NCBI RefSeq assembly: GCF_052324685.1
Contig: NC_135212.1
Coordinates: 10,822,438 to 10,886,437 of the forward strand
DNA: 64,000 nucleotides
Reading direction: 5' to 3'
Source of the DNA: Brachyhypopomus gauderio
Taxonomy: Eukaryota > Chordata > Actinopteri > Gymnotiformes > Hypopomidae
Below, piece by piece: positions 35,125 to 48,467 of this stretch. Position 1 is the stretch's first letter. The number at the start of each line of letters is the position of its first letter. Below the pieces are notes generated by a model. That model did not search any database, was not told the origin of the DNA, and worked only from the letters and a program-made list of their open reading frames with translations. The position numbers were made by a program, and so were the translations under genes.

Positions 35125-36400
35125 AACTGAAGGAAAGACTTGAAAATATAAAGTGAGTTGTGGTAGATGTGGTGATATACGAACCAATAAAAATTAAAGC
35201 CATTACATTAAAGTTATGGTAAATCATCACTGTGAGATGTAAGAATTCAGTGAACTTATGTGCCATTTCACAAGTTACAATATTAGACACTTCATACATT
35301 ACAGCATAAACTGTTGTTGCTCTCCCTAAATGATTTCTGACCTGATGAGAGCCTGGAGGTGCCCTGATTCCTGACCAGACTCTGGTCTACAGTCTCCTGC
35401 TGCTCTCTCTCTGCTCTGTTTCAGCGTCTGGATGAGTCAATCTTTTGACCAAAAACTGCTGAATTCCTGCCTGACTCTGACCCTTTCATATTCTCTATCA
35501 AGTTACAAAGAAGAACATGAATTCGCATTACATTTATTAGCAAAATCCTAACGTTCATGTCTAAAAACAAGTAGGGCCTCAGTTAACACTACTGTTAACT
35601 AATGTTAGCTTTGCTTCTTAGTTTAATGTTTATCAGACTTAAGCTATGTGACAGCTGTGAGTAAACAGGGATTTATGACTTACCAACCAACTCCTCAAAA
35701 GTGCCATCGATTGTGGATAGAAAAACTATCTCCGCAGGATCGTGCAAATCTTCTGTAAGCTTTATTCACGCTGGACATTCCAATTTGGCGCCACTAGTGT
35801 TTGGGTATGGAATTGCATCCACCTATAATCTGATGATCTCGGGCAAAGAACAGATGAGTGACAGGCAGGGGTAATTCAGGGGGCCAATCAGATTTCAACT
35901 GGGGCCAATGCCCCTGTGGCCCCACCACTAGAACCGCCACTGGTCATAACACAGGCTAAAGGAGGAATGGCATGAGCAAGGGATGAAAAGGAAGAAAAGC
36001 AAGAACCGGGGCAAGAAAACCAAGAGGGTGATGGAGAAAGAACCGCATTTCACCAGAAGACAAACAACGCAGCAAAAACCATGAGAAAGAGGACAAACCA
36101 AAGGAGGAGGAAAAGAAAACAAATCAAACAAAAACAATTCAAAAGCTGCACATATATACAGGAACTTTTAAAATAGTTCACGTTTACATAGGCAACAAGA
36201 CATTCCTTATAAGCTTACTTAGTGTAAACATTGAGACAATCAATGAAATGCATGTGTAGCTGCCAATCGTGTGGGCTACTCAAGAAAATTCAAACACCCA
36301 GAGCAGACAGGAGCGCGTGGACGAGGGCGGGGCTGCCTGGCCGAGCGCGCCTGCCGTCCTGACCCCTCACTGGCGTATGCCTGGCACGACCGTGAGAGCG
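35125..36400. other. unassigned intergenic sequence
   Basis: No coding exon is supported. Near 35920 the sequence cactagaaccgccactg is the complement of a cagtggcggttctag end typical of some hAT elements, but no partner end was found. Confidence 0.35.
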
Positions 36401-36540
36401 GGTCCTACCTGAGGGGTCTCCCAACGCCGTGTGGCCGATGTTGTTCAGCAGGTGGTGGGTGTTGGGGACGGGCTGAGACCGCACCGTGCTGTCCTGCTGG
36501 GCAGCAGCCTGTGGGGAGGGGAAGGAGGGTGGAGGGGTGA

Positions 36541-36560
36541 CGGGGGGGGGGGGGGGGGGG
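36541..36560. repeat. poly-G tract
   Basis: About 18-20 G in the last intron of the RhoGAP locus. Confidence 0.85.
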
Positions 36561-37598
36561 AGAAGGTGAGGTAAAGGTGCAGAGATGCGGTCAGCGTGGA
36601 GGTCATAGCGTTTCAGTTACTCGCGATCAGACCAGCTACGGCCAGCCATTTAGTTAACCGCCCCCTAATGACGGGGACGCTGTGTCATTCCTGACACAGA
36701 CAGTAAGGGCTGTGGAGGCACTTATCACGTGGCATACAGTCTTTAACAAGGATACTCACTACAGGGTCCTCATCTCCTTCTTCAGTGAAGAACCAGTCAT
36801 ACTGTAAGAGAATCGGATTGGTGAACTTTTCTGGAATAATCAAACTCACTCTGATAAACGCGGGCAGCTGTGCAAACAGACGGCCCTGCTCTGACCTGCT
36901 GAATGAGGGTCTCCATGATCTTGTGCTGGTCAGGCATGTGCGTGATCATGTGGGTCACGTTGTCCTCAGAGGTTCTGACCAGTGTCGGCCCAAACACGAT
37001 CGCCAGGTTACGGGGCCCCATCTGAGGAACAGATATGGAGTAAATCCTCACCCTGTCCCACACTCAACTCCAACACATGAAACCTCTCTAAGATTCAACT
37101 GTGCAACACATTGCCATGTTACACTCAAATATACTTGATTCTAATCACTCCTACCTTATTCTTCTCACAGTTCTCCGAGACAGTTTTTAGGTGACCAAAG
37201 AGGAACTTAAGGGTTTCGCAGTGATGGTTGGGCAGCTCGCGGATCTGCAGAGGAAGAGAATGTGGCAGGTATGGTGCTCTCTGCTCACAGAGGATGACAC
37301 AGAGACTGGTCGTTGGTTAAACTGGTCACCAGACGCTTCAGGGTCTTCAGACTCTCCACGTTATCTTCCTTTCGATTGGCCTCGATGAAGTCAGAGTACT
37401 TTTCTGTAAACAGACAAGAAACCTGAACTAGCTGTACAACACAACCCAGGCCATAATCCAAACAGTCAGAAAAGGGAGGGGAAGAATAAAAACAACTTCA
37501 ATTACCAACTGTGTCCCCTAGGTGGCGCCCTAAAACTGAAGCATAAGGATGTTCAACTGCTTCAAAAGGGGAAATCCCATTAACTTTCCCAACTCTTA

Positions 37599-37949
<351 letters not shown>

Positions 37950-38544
37950 TCAAAGCTTTCCCATTGGTCGAAGGAGAGGTCCAGCTCCTCCTGCATCCTG
38001 GAGATGGTGGCGTTGTTGCCCGGGACCCTGTAGATGCCTGTGTGCTCCAGGCCTCTCTCTTCAACCAGCTTACAGCACACCTCCACGATCAGAGGCACAC
38101 ACTGCACACACACACACACGTGAAAAACAAAGCAAGCGGACAGAGAAGCTTCCGTGTCGTACCAAACAGGCAACGGGGTTCTTACCCTGTTGTTGCGTGC
38201 TGGGGGGCAGCTGTCCAGCCGCACGCCGAACATGACCCCCGCTGGGCTCTTCTTCTCCTGGGGCTTCTTCTTCAACCCTGTACGGCCTCTCTTCCACGCA
38301 GCCTTGTCCCTTGGGTTGCTGTTGTCTGGGACACAGTGGCACAAGATGCCATGTTAGTACAATGTGATGGCGATGACTGCGTGGCTGTGTGAGTGTGCGG
38401 CGCTGGCAGTGACTGGATCTGCAGAGGCACTGCTGTCTGTTTACCCCTGAAAACCTGCCCCACACTTCTGAAATGTATACAAGCTGACCATATCCCATAG
38501 TGACATCAGTATGAATGTGTGTGTACCTCTGCTGTTCCCCTCCT

Positions 38545-38550
<6 letters not shown>

Positions 38551-38638
<88 letters not shown>
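38551..38638. repeat. (TG)n microsatellite abutting a splice donor
   Basis: About 43 TG units, read as (AC)n on the coding strand. They begin only a few bases after the donor of the exon at 38753-38639 (gtacacacac), so the repeat forms the start of the intron. Confidence 0.95.
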
Positions 38639-40208
38639 CTTTGCTGTTCTTCTGGGAGAGTGTGTACTTTTGCATTTGCCATTCCTGACCCCAAGCAGAG
38701 TCTGTTTAATGCTGAGAGACTGTCGCAAGGCTTTGTGGGAAGGCTCGGTCTTGCTGGGGGGAGCACTGGCACCAACATGGCCCTACCTCATGGAAATGTA
38801 CTCTGATTTTGATCTTCTTGATGATCAGGTCAGTTCTGGTCACGGCCGCATTCTGTGGCGGGGACAGAGAGAAGGTAAGGTAAGGTAATGTAAGGAGGTG
38901 GTCGTGTCTGGCCTCAGAGAGAGGGAGACTGACGGGACGTCCTGTTCACAGCCGTGGGGGCCTGTGGTTAAGGCTCACACCTTCAGCAAACAGTGTCTGA
39001 CTGCTCTTTACAGCTGTGCTGATCGATGTGTATTTCTCATAAAGACCTGAAAAAGATTCTAAGTGCTTCTTAATCTGTAAAGAAGCACTTGTCAGAGCCT
39101 TTGCAAAGCTTTCTTCGTCATCCCACAGAGCAGAAAGGGGCCAAACCACTGCAACACAGCTGGAAGCGTGTAGCTGTCTGAAGCATCTGCGTAGTTCAGC
39201 ATTAATATGACCCTCCGACCTAACCCTAACACTGCAATCCCGGTATTAACCCAAATACTCAATAAACTGCAGAACTGGAGTATCACTGTGGATCCAGAGT
39301 CTGAAACAGAGTCTGACTGACACCTGCATTTCAGCTGGAGAAGAATCGGGTGAAACATGACTTTGAGAAGTAGAACTTCAAGAACTGTCTGGTGACTCAC
39401 GCATAATCTGCGCTGTGGTTAAAAACATTAACACCACCACCAGCTGTTCCTGTCTATCCCCGAGATGAATCACACCACATCCCGGGACTGCCAGCCTCTA
39501 AATGCCCACGGAGACGGCGGACACCTACCTCCTCATACAGGTTACTGTTCTCCTGGATGACGCGGATCCAGGACAGCATGTCGTCGCGCCCCTCAGCCTG
39601 AAACAGGTACTCGCAATCGGACGTGGTGAGGCGCAGCACGTTCTTGCGCTTGGCGTCGCTGTAGGAGATGTCGATCAGGCAGGCTTTGACGCTCACTGGC
39701 TCAGGCTCCTCCTCCAATTGGCAGTTGACGTGCGCTAGCCCCTCCCTCCTGTCCTTATATAGGTAGAGGGTGTGGCCTCGCAGCACTGCGTACATTTGTT
39801 TCCACGGCCGCATGCCCCTACCCACACGCTGCAGAGAGGGAGGTTTTGACATGAAAGTTGCGCACGGCATCGTCAATCATACGATGGAGGGAGTGGGGGT
39901 GACTCTAGGATGGATGATGATATCTGACTGGCGAGAGCCTCTGTGAGAACAGAGCTGGAGACAAGTGATAAGACAGGGCCACGGAGAAGAACGTCCTACG
40001 TACTTTGTTCTTGTCCGTGTTGAGCTGTCTGAAGTGCAGCCATCCCTCCTTAGAGGAGTCGTTGAAGATGTCTGAGGAGGACATAATGTTCATAAACATT
40101 ATCATATTCGATTGATCCATGCGCTACAAAACCCAAAAAATAAGAATTTGCATTCATGTACACCTGCTACCAGGGTACCAACTACTACGGAGCCCACAGA
40201 TCTGACAA

Positions 40209-40554
40209 CAGGGTTGCCAACTCTCACGCATTGAGCGTGAGACACACGCATTTGACCGTTTTCACACGCTCTCACGCCACACTTCCGATATCTCACGCCG
40301 AAAAAAAATATCCAGTTTATTTACCTCAGATCCACATATATGATTCAATACGTTACTAGTTCGCTAGCTCTGGCGCCATCCACCGGCGATATAACACTGA
40401 ATCTGTGTCCATTTAACGTTCTGTGTCGTCCCGTCCCCCCCCCCCCCCCCCGGCTCAACAACTTTCGTTGCCCCCCCCGCTCAACAAAATACACTCGCCA
40501 CCGGCTCCAGGTTAAAATCTCACTCCAAGCGAACGTCTAAAGTTGGCAACCCTG
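40209..40554. mobile_element. MITE with cagggttgccaact ends (hAT-like)
   Basis: The left end cagggttgccaactctcacg and right end aaagttggcaaccctg are inverted repeats. The body repeats the words 'ctcacgc' and 'acacgc' and carries a C run near 40435-40452. The flanking octamers are similar but not identical, so the copy is old or the ends are slightly off. There is no coding capacity. Confidence 0.65.
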
Positions 40555-41615
40555 TGACCATCAGATCAGGAGCATATGTCTGCATTGTTTTACATTTATG
40601 GTCAAACTAGTATCTTTCCCTGGGAGTTGCAGTTGCATTTAAAAGACCGAAGATATCACATATGGTTATATAATTCACACAATGTTGTATCTTATTACAA
40701 TCCACTTTACTAGCTGGCTGGCTCTTAATGCTGTGCATATTTACCTCCACATTTAACCATGAGGAAACACCTGCCTGCCATGTAGCTGTCCTACAATCCA
40801 TTTTCAATCTATTGCTATTTGTCTCATTTTTATCAGGTTAGGGTGGGTCTACCTATGGGAACTTTATCTGCTTAGCCAAAAAAATTCAGTAATTTCAGTC
40901 CAGGATTGAACACATCACACAAGGCTGACACACAAACACAGGGCCCTAGGAAATCTGCTTTTCCTTCACCATCTCCATACACTGCTGGGTATTTCTGCTA
41001 AGACTGATGGTCTCGTTGATATCATTCTGACGTAGCTATAACTAACATTTGAGGAGAATGATTGAAAAGTTAATCATTTACACCTTGCTGAGTACAAATC
41101 TTTTTAAACATTTCCAAATTCCTTACACCTCTAAGTTTATGTCTGAACAGAACGTTTTGTTTGATAAAATCCCATTTCTACACGTTCCTACACAGGGAAA
41201 AAAAACACATGCTACTTTCACCCTACTGTCTGGATGTTTCACTAATATGTGAATGAATGTCACTTTTATTGCATGAACAAAAATTTAAAAGACAAGAATC
41301 AACAGCGAGTGAATGTTGAGTTCTCATATGTACTCATTCACTCACACTTGGGATGGGTGTTGTCTGTCCCATCTTTTGGTTTTCTTTTGGTTTTCTTACT
41401 TCCATCTCTTCTGGACTCTGGAATTCGATCTTTCATGTCCACATATCTACAATCATCCTGGGTGCCTCTGGCACACCAGCACAAGTCCCACTTCATTTTT
41501 GCAGCTGTCCTTTACACAAACTGATCTGATATGATACTGCACATGGAATGACCCATATCACACTGAGAATCATTATGATGTCAGAGCGGAATAACAGGTG
41601 TTATGATGTCTTTAT
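40555..41615. other. unassigned intergenic sequence
   Basis: No supported gene, RNA or repeat. The open frames near 41249-41534 have no recognisable domain. Confidence 0.4.
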
Positions 41616-41788
41616 GTTCCATGCTAGGATGGAAGAAACATGCTATGACAGACACAATATAAATATATATTAGGTATAGGGCTTGAAAAGCCCTATATTG
41701 TTATCCCTCATACTTCTTATTATTATTATAGGGCTTAAAACCCCAATATTGTTATCCTACTGCTTCTTATTCTTCTTCTTGTCCATAT
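41616..41788 (+). repeat. dispersed repeat, copy B
   Basis: The inverted counterpart of 3122-3286. It consists of two related halves, gggcttgaaaagccctatat...ttatccctcatacttcttat and gggcttaaaaccccaatatt...ttatcctactgcttcttatt, so the repeat has an internal duplication of about 60 bp. Confidence 0.7.
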
Positions 41789-42014
41789 TTGTGTGTTTAA
41801 AGGTCTCGGCGCTGTGACCTGTGCTATGTATTTTTTGAGTCGATAGGATTTGTAGAATGTAATAAAATTAAGTTTAGAAATTCTAAAAGCCCCATAGAAA
41901 TTAATGGCGGAATGTTCAGAATTTCAAATTATAACTGCCTGTTAGACTGTCAGGAAAAATGATTAAAAATCTCCTGGATAAACTGCTGTAAAATCCTTAC
42001 ACCTTCACCTAGAA

Positions 42015-42470
42015 CAGGAGTGGCCAAACTGCGGCTCTTTGCCTGGTTTCATGCGGCTCCCCAGCCGGTCCGCTCTCACCTGCACTAACGGTCTGTGCCG
42101 TGGCCCGGTTACCTCATCAGCTCTGAGGGCGACACACTGCTACACCTTCGTGCCGCGCGGTTTGTTTACAAGCTTAGCGAGCCGCTAATACTTTTAACAC
42201 CAGCGTAGTGGAAAACAGGAGACTAGGGAAGTATCTGTGCTATTGTGATTGTGCTTTGAGTCTCGTTGGTGAGACGCGGTCTTCTGTCACACGTTTTGGA
42301 AGAAACCACATACGAGGTGCAGCAAAGGCACCGCACATGACCGAGGGAGCTTCAAAACTACTGACGCTGTCTGTTCTCTTCTTCCTAAAGGTGAGCGCAG
42401 GTCAGTGGCGTTGTAACGAGTGTTGATAACGGAGTTTATCCACTTTTTACCAACAGTTGCGTACATAACA
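42015..42470 (+). mobile_element. hAT-like element end, non-coding
   Basis: Starts caggagtggccaaactgcgg, a Charlie-type terminus, preceded by acctagaa exactly as at 3107-3114 on the complement. The GC-rich interior resembles hAT subterminal sequence. The right end was not found; 42470 is nominal. Confidence 0.4.
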
Positions 42471-42969
42471 GAGCTCGTAGTGTGCGCAAACCTCCTCCAA
42501 CCGTGCCAAAGTCCTGAAACATCACGACTTACGTTTATATCCAAGTTTGTGTTTATGCTTTTTAATGTCCTGTTCGCTTAGCTTGAGTTCACCCCGGTAT
42601 TGTGTGTGAGATGAAAACACCACTTCCTGAGAGATAAACTTGTCCTTTCTGGCACGCCGAGATATCTAATCATTTGATCAATTAGATTTAGAGTTATGAG
42701 CATTTGTTTGGCCCTAGGCACAGAAAACTGCGCCATTGGCTCCCATGTAAATTTCAGAATTGGCTTTTTCACAATTTGCCCCTGTGTTTAACTTGTCAAA
42801 AACTCAGACAGTATTGGGTCAAACCACACACAATTACACAAAAATCCCTTCGGTTAAGCGATAAGTTATATGTCCAGTTTGTTTGGAGGGTGCAAATCAC
42901 ATTAAACAAGGCTTCTCCACTCAGAGAAACAGAGATAGTGACAATTATTTTTTTGTCTCTCCCCCTCCC

Positions 42970-43216
42970 CCCACACACGCAGGCCCACACACATACATCT
43001 TTCTCATACCCACTACACACAGTCACACACATATACACCACACACACATACATACATCTTTCTCATACCCACTCCACACACAAACACACATATACACCAA
43101 GCAGACATACACATATACTGTATACCACAGACACACACTCCAAACACACGCACATCTCTCTCACACCCACTCCACACACACCAGACACACATACATCCAT
43201 CTCTCTCATACACATT

Positions 43217-43281
<65 letters not shown>
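42970..43281. repeat. CA-rich compound microsatellite
   Basis: Imperfect (CA)n mixed with catacacatacat and ctctctcata words from about 42970, ending in a pure (AC)n run at about 43217-43281. Confidence 0.9.
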
Positions 43282-43284
<3 letters not shown>

Positions 43285-43309
43285 TACTAATAACAGACCA
43301 TTATCTACT

Positions 43310-44345
43310 CTTGGTGATATAAAGTACCAAAGACTAATAAGAGAGGTCATTACCTGTTCATGATTTGGTGATATAAAGTACCAAAGACTAATATAAGAGG
43401 TCATTCATTACCTGTTCATGATTTGGTGATATAAAGTACCAAAGACTAATAAGAGAGGTCATTACCTGTTCATGATTTGGTGATATAAAGTATCAAAGAC
43501 TAATAAGAGAGGTCATTACCTGTTCATAATTTGGTGATATAAAGTATCAAAGACTAATAAGAGAGGTCATTACCTGTTCATGATTTGGTGATATAAAGTA
43601 TCAAAGACTAATAAGAGAGGTCATTACCTGTTCATAATTTGGTGATATAAAGTATCAAAGACTAATAAGAGAGGTCATTACCTGTTCATGATTTGGTGAT
43701 ATAAAGTATCAAAGACTAATAAGAGAGGTCATTACCTGTTCATGATTTGGTGATATAAAGTATCAAAGACTAATAAGAGAGGTCATTACCTGTTCATGAT
43801 TTGGTGATATAAAGTACCAAACACTAATATAAGAGGTCATTCATTACCTGTTCATGATTTGGTGATATAAAGTATCAAAGACTAATAAGAGAGGTCATTA
43901 CCTGTTCATGATTTGGTGATATAAAGTATCAAAGACTAATAAGAGAGGTCATTACCTGTTCATGATTTGGTGATATAAAGTACCAAACACTAATATAAGA
44001 GGTCATTCATTACCTGTTCATGATTTGGTGATATAAAGTATCAAAGACTAATAAGAGAGGTCATTACCTGTTCATGATTTGGTGATATAAAGTACCAAAG
44101 ACTAATAAGAGAGGTCATTACCTGTTCATGATTTGGTGATATAAAGTATCAAAGACTAATAAGAGAGGTCATTACCTGTTCATGATTTGGTGATATAAAG
44201 TATCAAAGACTAATAAGAGAGGTCATTACCTGTTCATGATTTGGTGATATAAAGTACCAAAGACTAATAAGAGAGGTCATTACCTGCTCTTGGTGATATA
44301 AAGTATCAAAGACTAATATAAGAGGTCATTACCTGTTCATGATTT
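43310..44345. repeat. 54-bp tandem repeat, about 19 units
   Basis: The unit runs from ggtgatataaagtaYcaaag through actaataagagaggtcatta to cctgttcatgatt. Some units are 57 bp, with aatataag and an extra cat (cattcatt). The 57-bp type occurs at about units 2, 10 and 13, so groups of units may have been copied together. The units are contiguous with no spacers. Confidence 0.95.
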
Positions 44346-45064
44346 GGTTATTTCTGTCATGTAATTTTCTCTCTCAGTTGATGATTTCTTCCTGTGTGTT
44401 GATGATTTCTTCCTGTGAAAGTTCTTCCTGTGTGTCTCTTCCATGAATTGGTATCTATTGTCTTTAAATATTTTATCAATCTTATCAAAGAGATTCAAGG
44501 TAATTGCCCCACGGTTGTTAATTTTGTTTAATTGATTAAGTCTAAGGTGTATGCCACATTATTTCTTTATAAATATGTGAAAACACTTTCTGTCCTATAG
44601 ACTTGTCATGTCATAGTTCACTCACTGAAGTAGTCTCAGTCTGTTTATATGCTCCTGTGTAAAGTTCTTAGCTAGTAGCACTAGTAAAAACCCACTTGAG
44701 GTCCAGGATCAGACAGACACACACTCTCTGAGTCAGTTCCTCTTGAGCAGGGATGGGCAATTAATTTTCCCAAGGTGCGATTTGAGAAACTGGAATGGTT
44801 TTAGAGTGCTAATATACTTATACACACTAATATATTTAATTCAGTTTGGCACAATACATATATACTGCATACATTATTCAATCTCATAAAAAAAATACAC
44901 TAAAGGAAACATTACAATGATACAACAAAATATGCAGGACAGAACTATATCATTATTTAATGAACTGACAAGTGATGGTTTAATTTAGAAAGTACTTTTT
45001 TCATAAAAAAAAACAAACATCACATTGACTGCATAACTACCAGTTTTTCATTACCCTACATGTA

Positions 45065-46748
45065 AAGATCGGTAACTGGGCTGTATCATCACAGCTCCAC
45101 ATATATAGATCAGTAACTTGGCTGTATCACCACAGCTCCACATATATAGATCAGTAACTGGGCTGTATCACCACAACTCCACATATATAGATCAGTAACT
45201 GGGCTGTATCACCACTCTCCACATATATAGATCAGTAACTGGGCTGTATCACCACAACTCCACATATATAGATCAGTAACTGGGCTGTATCACCACTCTC
45301 CACATATATAGATCAGTAACTGGGCTGTATCACCACAACTCCACATATATAGATCAGTAACTGGGCTGTATCACCACAGCTCCATATGTATAGATCAGTA
45401 ACTGGGTTGTATCACCACAGCTCCACATATATAGATCAGTCACTGGGCTGTATCACCACTCTCCACATATATAGATCAGTAACTGGGCTGTATCACCACA
45501 ACTCCACATATATAGATCAGTAACTGGGCTGTATCACCACAGCTCCACATATATAGATCAGTAACTGGGCTGTATCATCACAGCTCAACATATATAGATC
45601 AGTAACTGGGCTGTATCACCACAACTCCACATATATAGATCAGTAACTGGGCTGTATCATCACAGCTCCACATATATATATCAGTAACTGGGCTGTATCA
45701 CCACAGCTCCACATATATAGATCAGTAACTGGGCTGTATCACCACAACTCCACATATATAGATCAGTAACTGGGCTGTATCACCACAGCTCCATATGTAT
45801 ATATCAGTAACTGGGTTGTATCACCACAGCTCCACATATATAGATCAGTAACTGGGCTGTATCACCACAGATCCACATATATAGATCAGTCACTGGGCTG
45901 TATCACCACTCTCCACATATATAGATCAGTAACTGGGCTGTATCACCACAACTCCACATATATAGATCAGTAACTGGGCTGTATCACCACAGCTCCACAT
46001 ATATAGATCAGTAACTGGGCTGTATCACCACAACTCCACATATATAGATCAGTAACTGGGCTGTATCACCACAGCTCCACATATATAGATCAGTAACTGG
46101 GCTGTATCACCACAGCTCCACATATATAGATCAGTAACTGGGCTGTATCACCACAGATCCACATATATAGATCAGTCACTGGGCTGTATCACCACAGCTC
46201 CACATATATAGATCAGTCACTGGGCTGTATCGCCACAGCTCCACATATATAGATCAGTAACTGGGCTGTATCACCACAACTCCACATATATAGATCAGTA
46301 ACTGGGCTGTATCACCACAGATCCACATATATAGATCCGTAACTGGGCTGTATCACCACAGCTCCACATATATAGATCAGTAACTGGGCTGTATCACCAC
46401 AACTCCACATATATAGATCAGTAACTGGGCTGTATCACCACAGCTCCACATATATAGATCAGTAACTGGGCTGTATCACCACAGATCCACATATATAGAT
46501 CAGTAACTGGGCTGTATCACCACAACTCCACATATATAGATCAGTAACTGGACTGTATCACCACAGCTCCATATGTATAGATCAGTAACTGGGTTGTATC
46601 ACCACAGCTCCACATATATAGATCAGTAACTGGGCTGTATCACCACAGCCCTGCATATATAGATCAGTAACTTGGCTGTATCACCACAACTCCACATATA
46701 TAGATCAGTAACTGGGCTGTATCACCACAGATCCACATATTTAGATCA
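45065..46748. repeat. 41-bp satellite array, about 41 units
   Basis: The unit is cacatatatagatcagtaac, tgggctgtatcaccaca and a 4-base variable end (actc, gctc, gatc). Shorter ctctc variants also recur. It is very homogeneous over 1.7 kb and ends directly against an L2 LINE fragment at about 46749. Confidence 0.95.
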
Positions 46749-47167
46749 GTTACTCGAAACTCCATGCTTAAAGTCTCATGGAAGACAAATCTCCAGACTA
46801 TTCTCTGTCCTGGCTCCAAGATGGTGGAATGATCTTCCATTAGCTGCTAGGACTGAGTCTATTGCTATCTTCAAGCGTAGACTGAAGACCCACCTGTTTG
46901 TTGAGTTCTTACCAGAGCACTAACTCAGCTGATACCACTTGCCGTTGTTCTTAAATTCATACTATTGTGCTTCTTGACAAATGTCTAACTTGCAAAACAC
47001 TAGGTAATGACATTGACTCCTGTAGTTTAGTAGTAGTCTGACCCAATGGTATCTTGAATTCTGGCCTATCCGTACTATTTCCTAGGATTAATTCTGTGAT
47101 CGGATGCAAAGCACTTTGTAAGTTGCTCTGGATAAGAGCGTCTGCTAAATGCCGTAAATGTAAATTT
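46749..47167 (+). pseudogene. L2-type LINE 3' fragment joined to the satellite
   Basis: Starts abruptly at actcgaaactccatgcttaa and matches 54570-54950: LETPCLKSHGRQISRLFSVL, APRWWNDLPLAAR, then the non-coding end with gcactttgtaagttgctctg and gataagagcgtctgctaaat. It is the last part of the LINE type seen at 53.1-55.0 kb. Confidence 0.85.
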
Positions 47168-47206
47168 ACTGGACAGTATCATCACTCTCCATATATACAT
47201 ACCTGT

Positions 47207-47277
47207 CAAGTTTTTGATTTAAAAATAAGGAAATTTTTTCGCTGGTTGCTGCGAACATTCTGTAGACTTGACAGGTA
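47207..47277. mobile_element. short inverted-repeat element (MITE fragment)
   Basis: The left end catacctgtcaagttt pairs with acttgacaggtatgg on the right. The right end is repeated once more immediately after (47283-47298). Nothing is encoded. Confidence 0.5.
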
Positions 47278-47299
47278 TGGAACAGACTTGACAGGTATG

Positions 47300-48160
47300 G
47301 AAATGATGCACTACAGACGAGAAGTGAAGTCTCTAGTACTCGGGCAATGAGGACCCCTGGTGGTGGGCCGGTGAAGTGACATTTGATCTGACATAACTTA
47401 CTTTTGTTCCGTTCGTCTCACCATGAATTGTTTGGTTAATTTTACTTTCTTACAGTAATAATATAGGGAGCCATGTCATATATACATAGCAGATTATGGC
47501 TGTCAGTAGGTCAGAAATTCCAGCATATAAATTGACATTAATATGCTCATTATATTGCAGGTAACTTTATAAGTAATCTAATGCATTATGCATGGTAAAT
47601 GTGGTTACCTTTACATTTACATACCTTTACATTACATTACAGCCTAAGGTGCTTAAAGGCAGGATTTTTTTTTATTCCATGTAATTTACTCCATAAATAT
47701 TTTCAATGTGTAGTGTTGATCCTCTATTTTAGCAGAGGGCAGCTTAATTCCTGCGTTTCCTGGATGGTTGTAAGTCAGACCCAGCTGATTCAGGTGTGAA
47801 GGGTTTGAACTCCGACTTAAAGCCAGATGATAGTAGCCTTCTTCTGTGATCAAACCCCCAGACAATTTTCAGAAAAGGAGAGAAAAAGAGGCAAAGATAG
47901 TGAGCAAGGAATCAGTTTTAAGAAAATGGAACATGACAGACATTTGACAATCTTGTTCGTAAACAGTGGTGTCAGGATGTTCATTGACATTAATACTTGC
48001 TTTTGAGGAATGAACTATCCATTTTGAGCAAGTAACACTTTTGCAGGTTAATTAGGTTTTCAACTTTGTACTAATTTTATTTGAAATTTTTAGTTTAAAT
48101 GGTAATACAGATATTTTAAAAAGTTGCCAGCTGACTGTACTTTTACAATGTTTGACCATC
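47300..48160. other. unassigned intergenic sequence
   Basis: AT-rich with no supported gene or RNA. Confidence 0.4.
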
Positions 48161-48165
48161 AGTAT

Positions 48166-48462
48166 TGTGACGGACAGGGTGAGCAACTAAAAAGGAAGCG
48201 ATCATGCCAAGTCTCAGGGAGAAAGGATGGTTTAATAGAAAGTGTGCAAACCAATAACCCGTGCAATATCTCCAAATTAAGGATCTAATGACCAGCAGTC
48301 AACTGGTACAAAGACAAGACCTATATAGGCAAACAAACGACCCTCAGATGAGATGGATCACGGGCTCCGCCCACCTGAGGGACGCACACAACGCAACAAA
48401 ACAACAACAACAACAGCCGCTGTGGACAGAGGCGACCGGTAGGGGGCCGCCTCACTGTGACA
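48166..48462 (-). mobile_element. solo LTR (297 bp) with 5-bp TSD
   Basis: On the minus strand it starts TGTCACAGTG and ends CCGTCACA. It is flanked by agtat at 48161-48165 and 48463-48467. A TATA-like tatatagg and an attaaa signal in the right order support an LTR of the same general design as 25169-25510. The body sequence is clearly diverged from that LTR. Confidence 0.85.
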
Positions 48463-48467
48463 AGTAT

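Noticed and set aside
35905..35935. Complete hAT element near the cactagaaccgccactg end
   Set aside because: Only one possible terminus was found, with no partner end and no target duplication.
38946..39149. Minus-strand 67-codon frame as an extra RhoGAP exon
   Set aside because: It has no similarity to the expected region and the neighbouring exons already join without it.
42704..43363. 219-codon open frame ending in His-Thr repeats
   Set aside because: It consists of CA-repeat translation preceded by sequence with no domain; nothing supports a gene.
43310..44345. CRISPR-like array
   Set aside because: Units are contiguous with no unique spacers, and the genome is that of a vertebrate; it is an ordinary minisatellite.
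46672..46923. 83-codon open frame spanning satellite and LINE
   Set aside because: It is a chance fusion of the 41-bp satellite with the LINE C-terminal part, with no promoter or start context.
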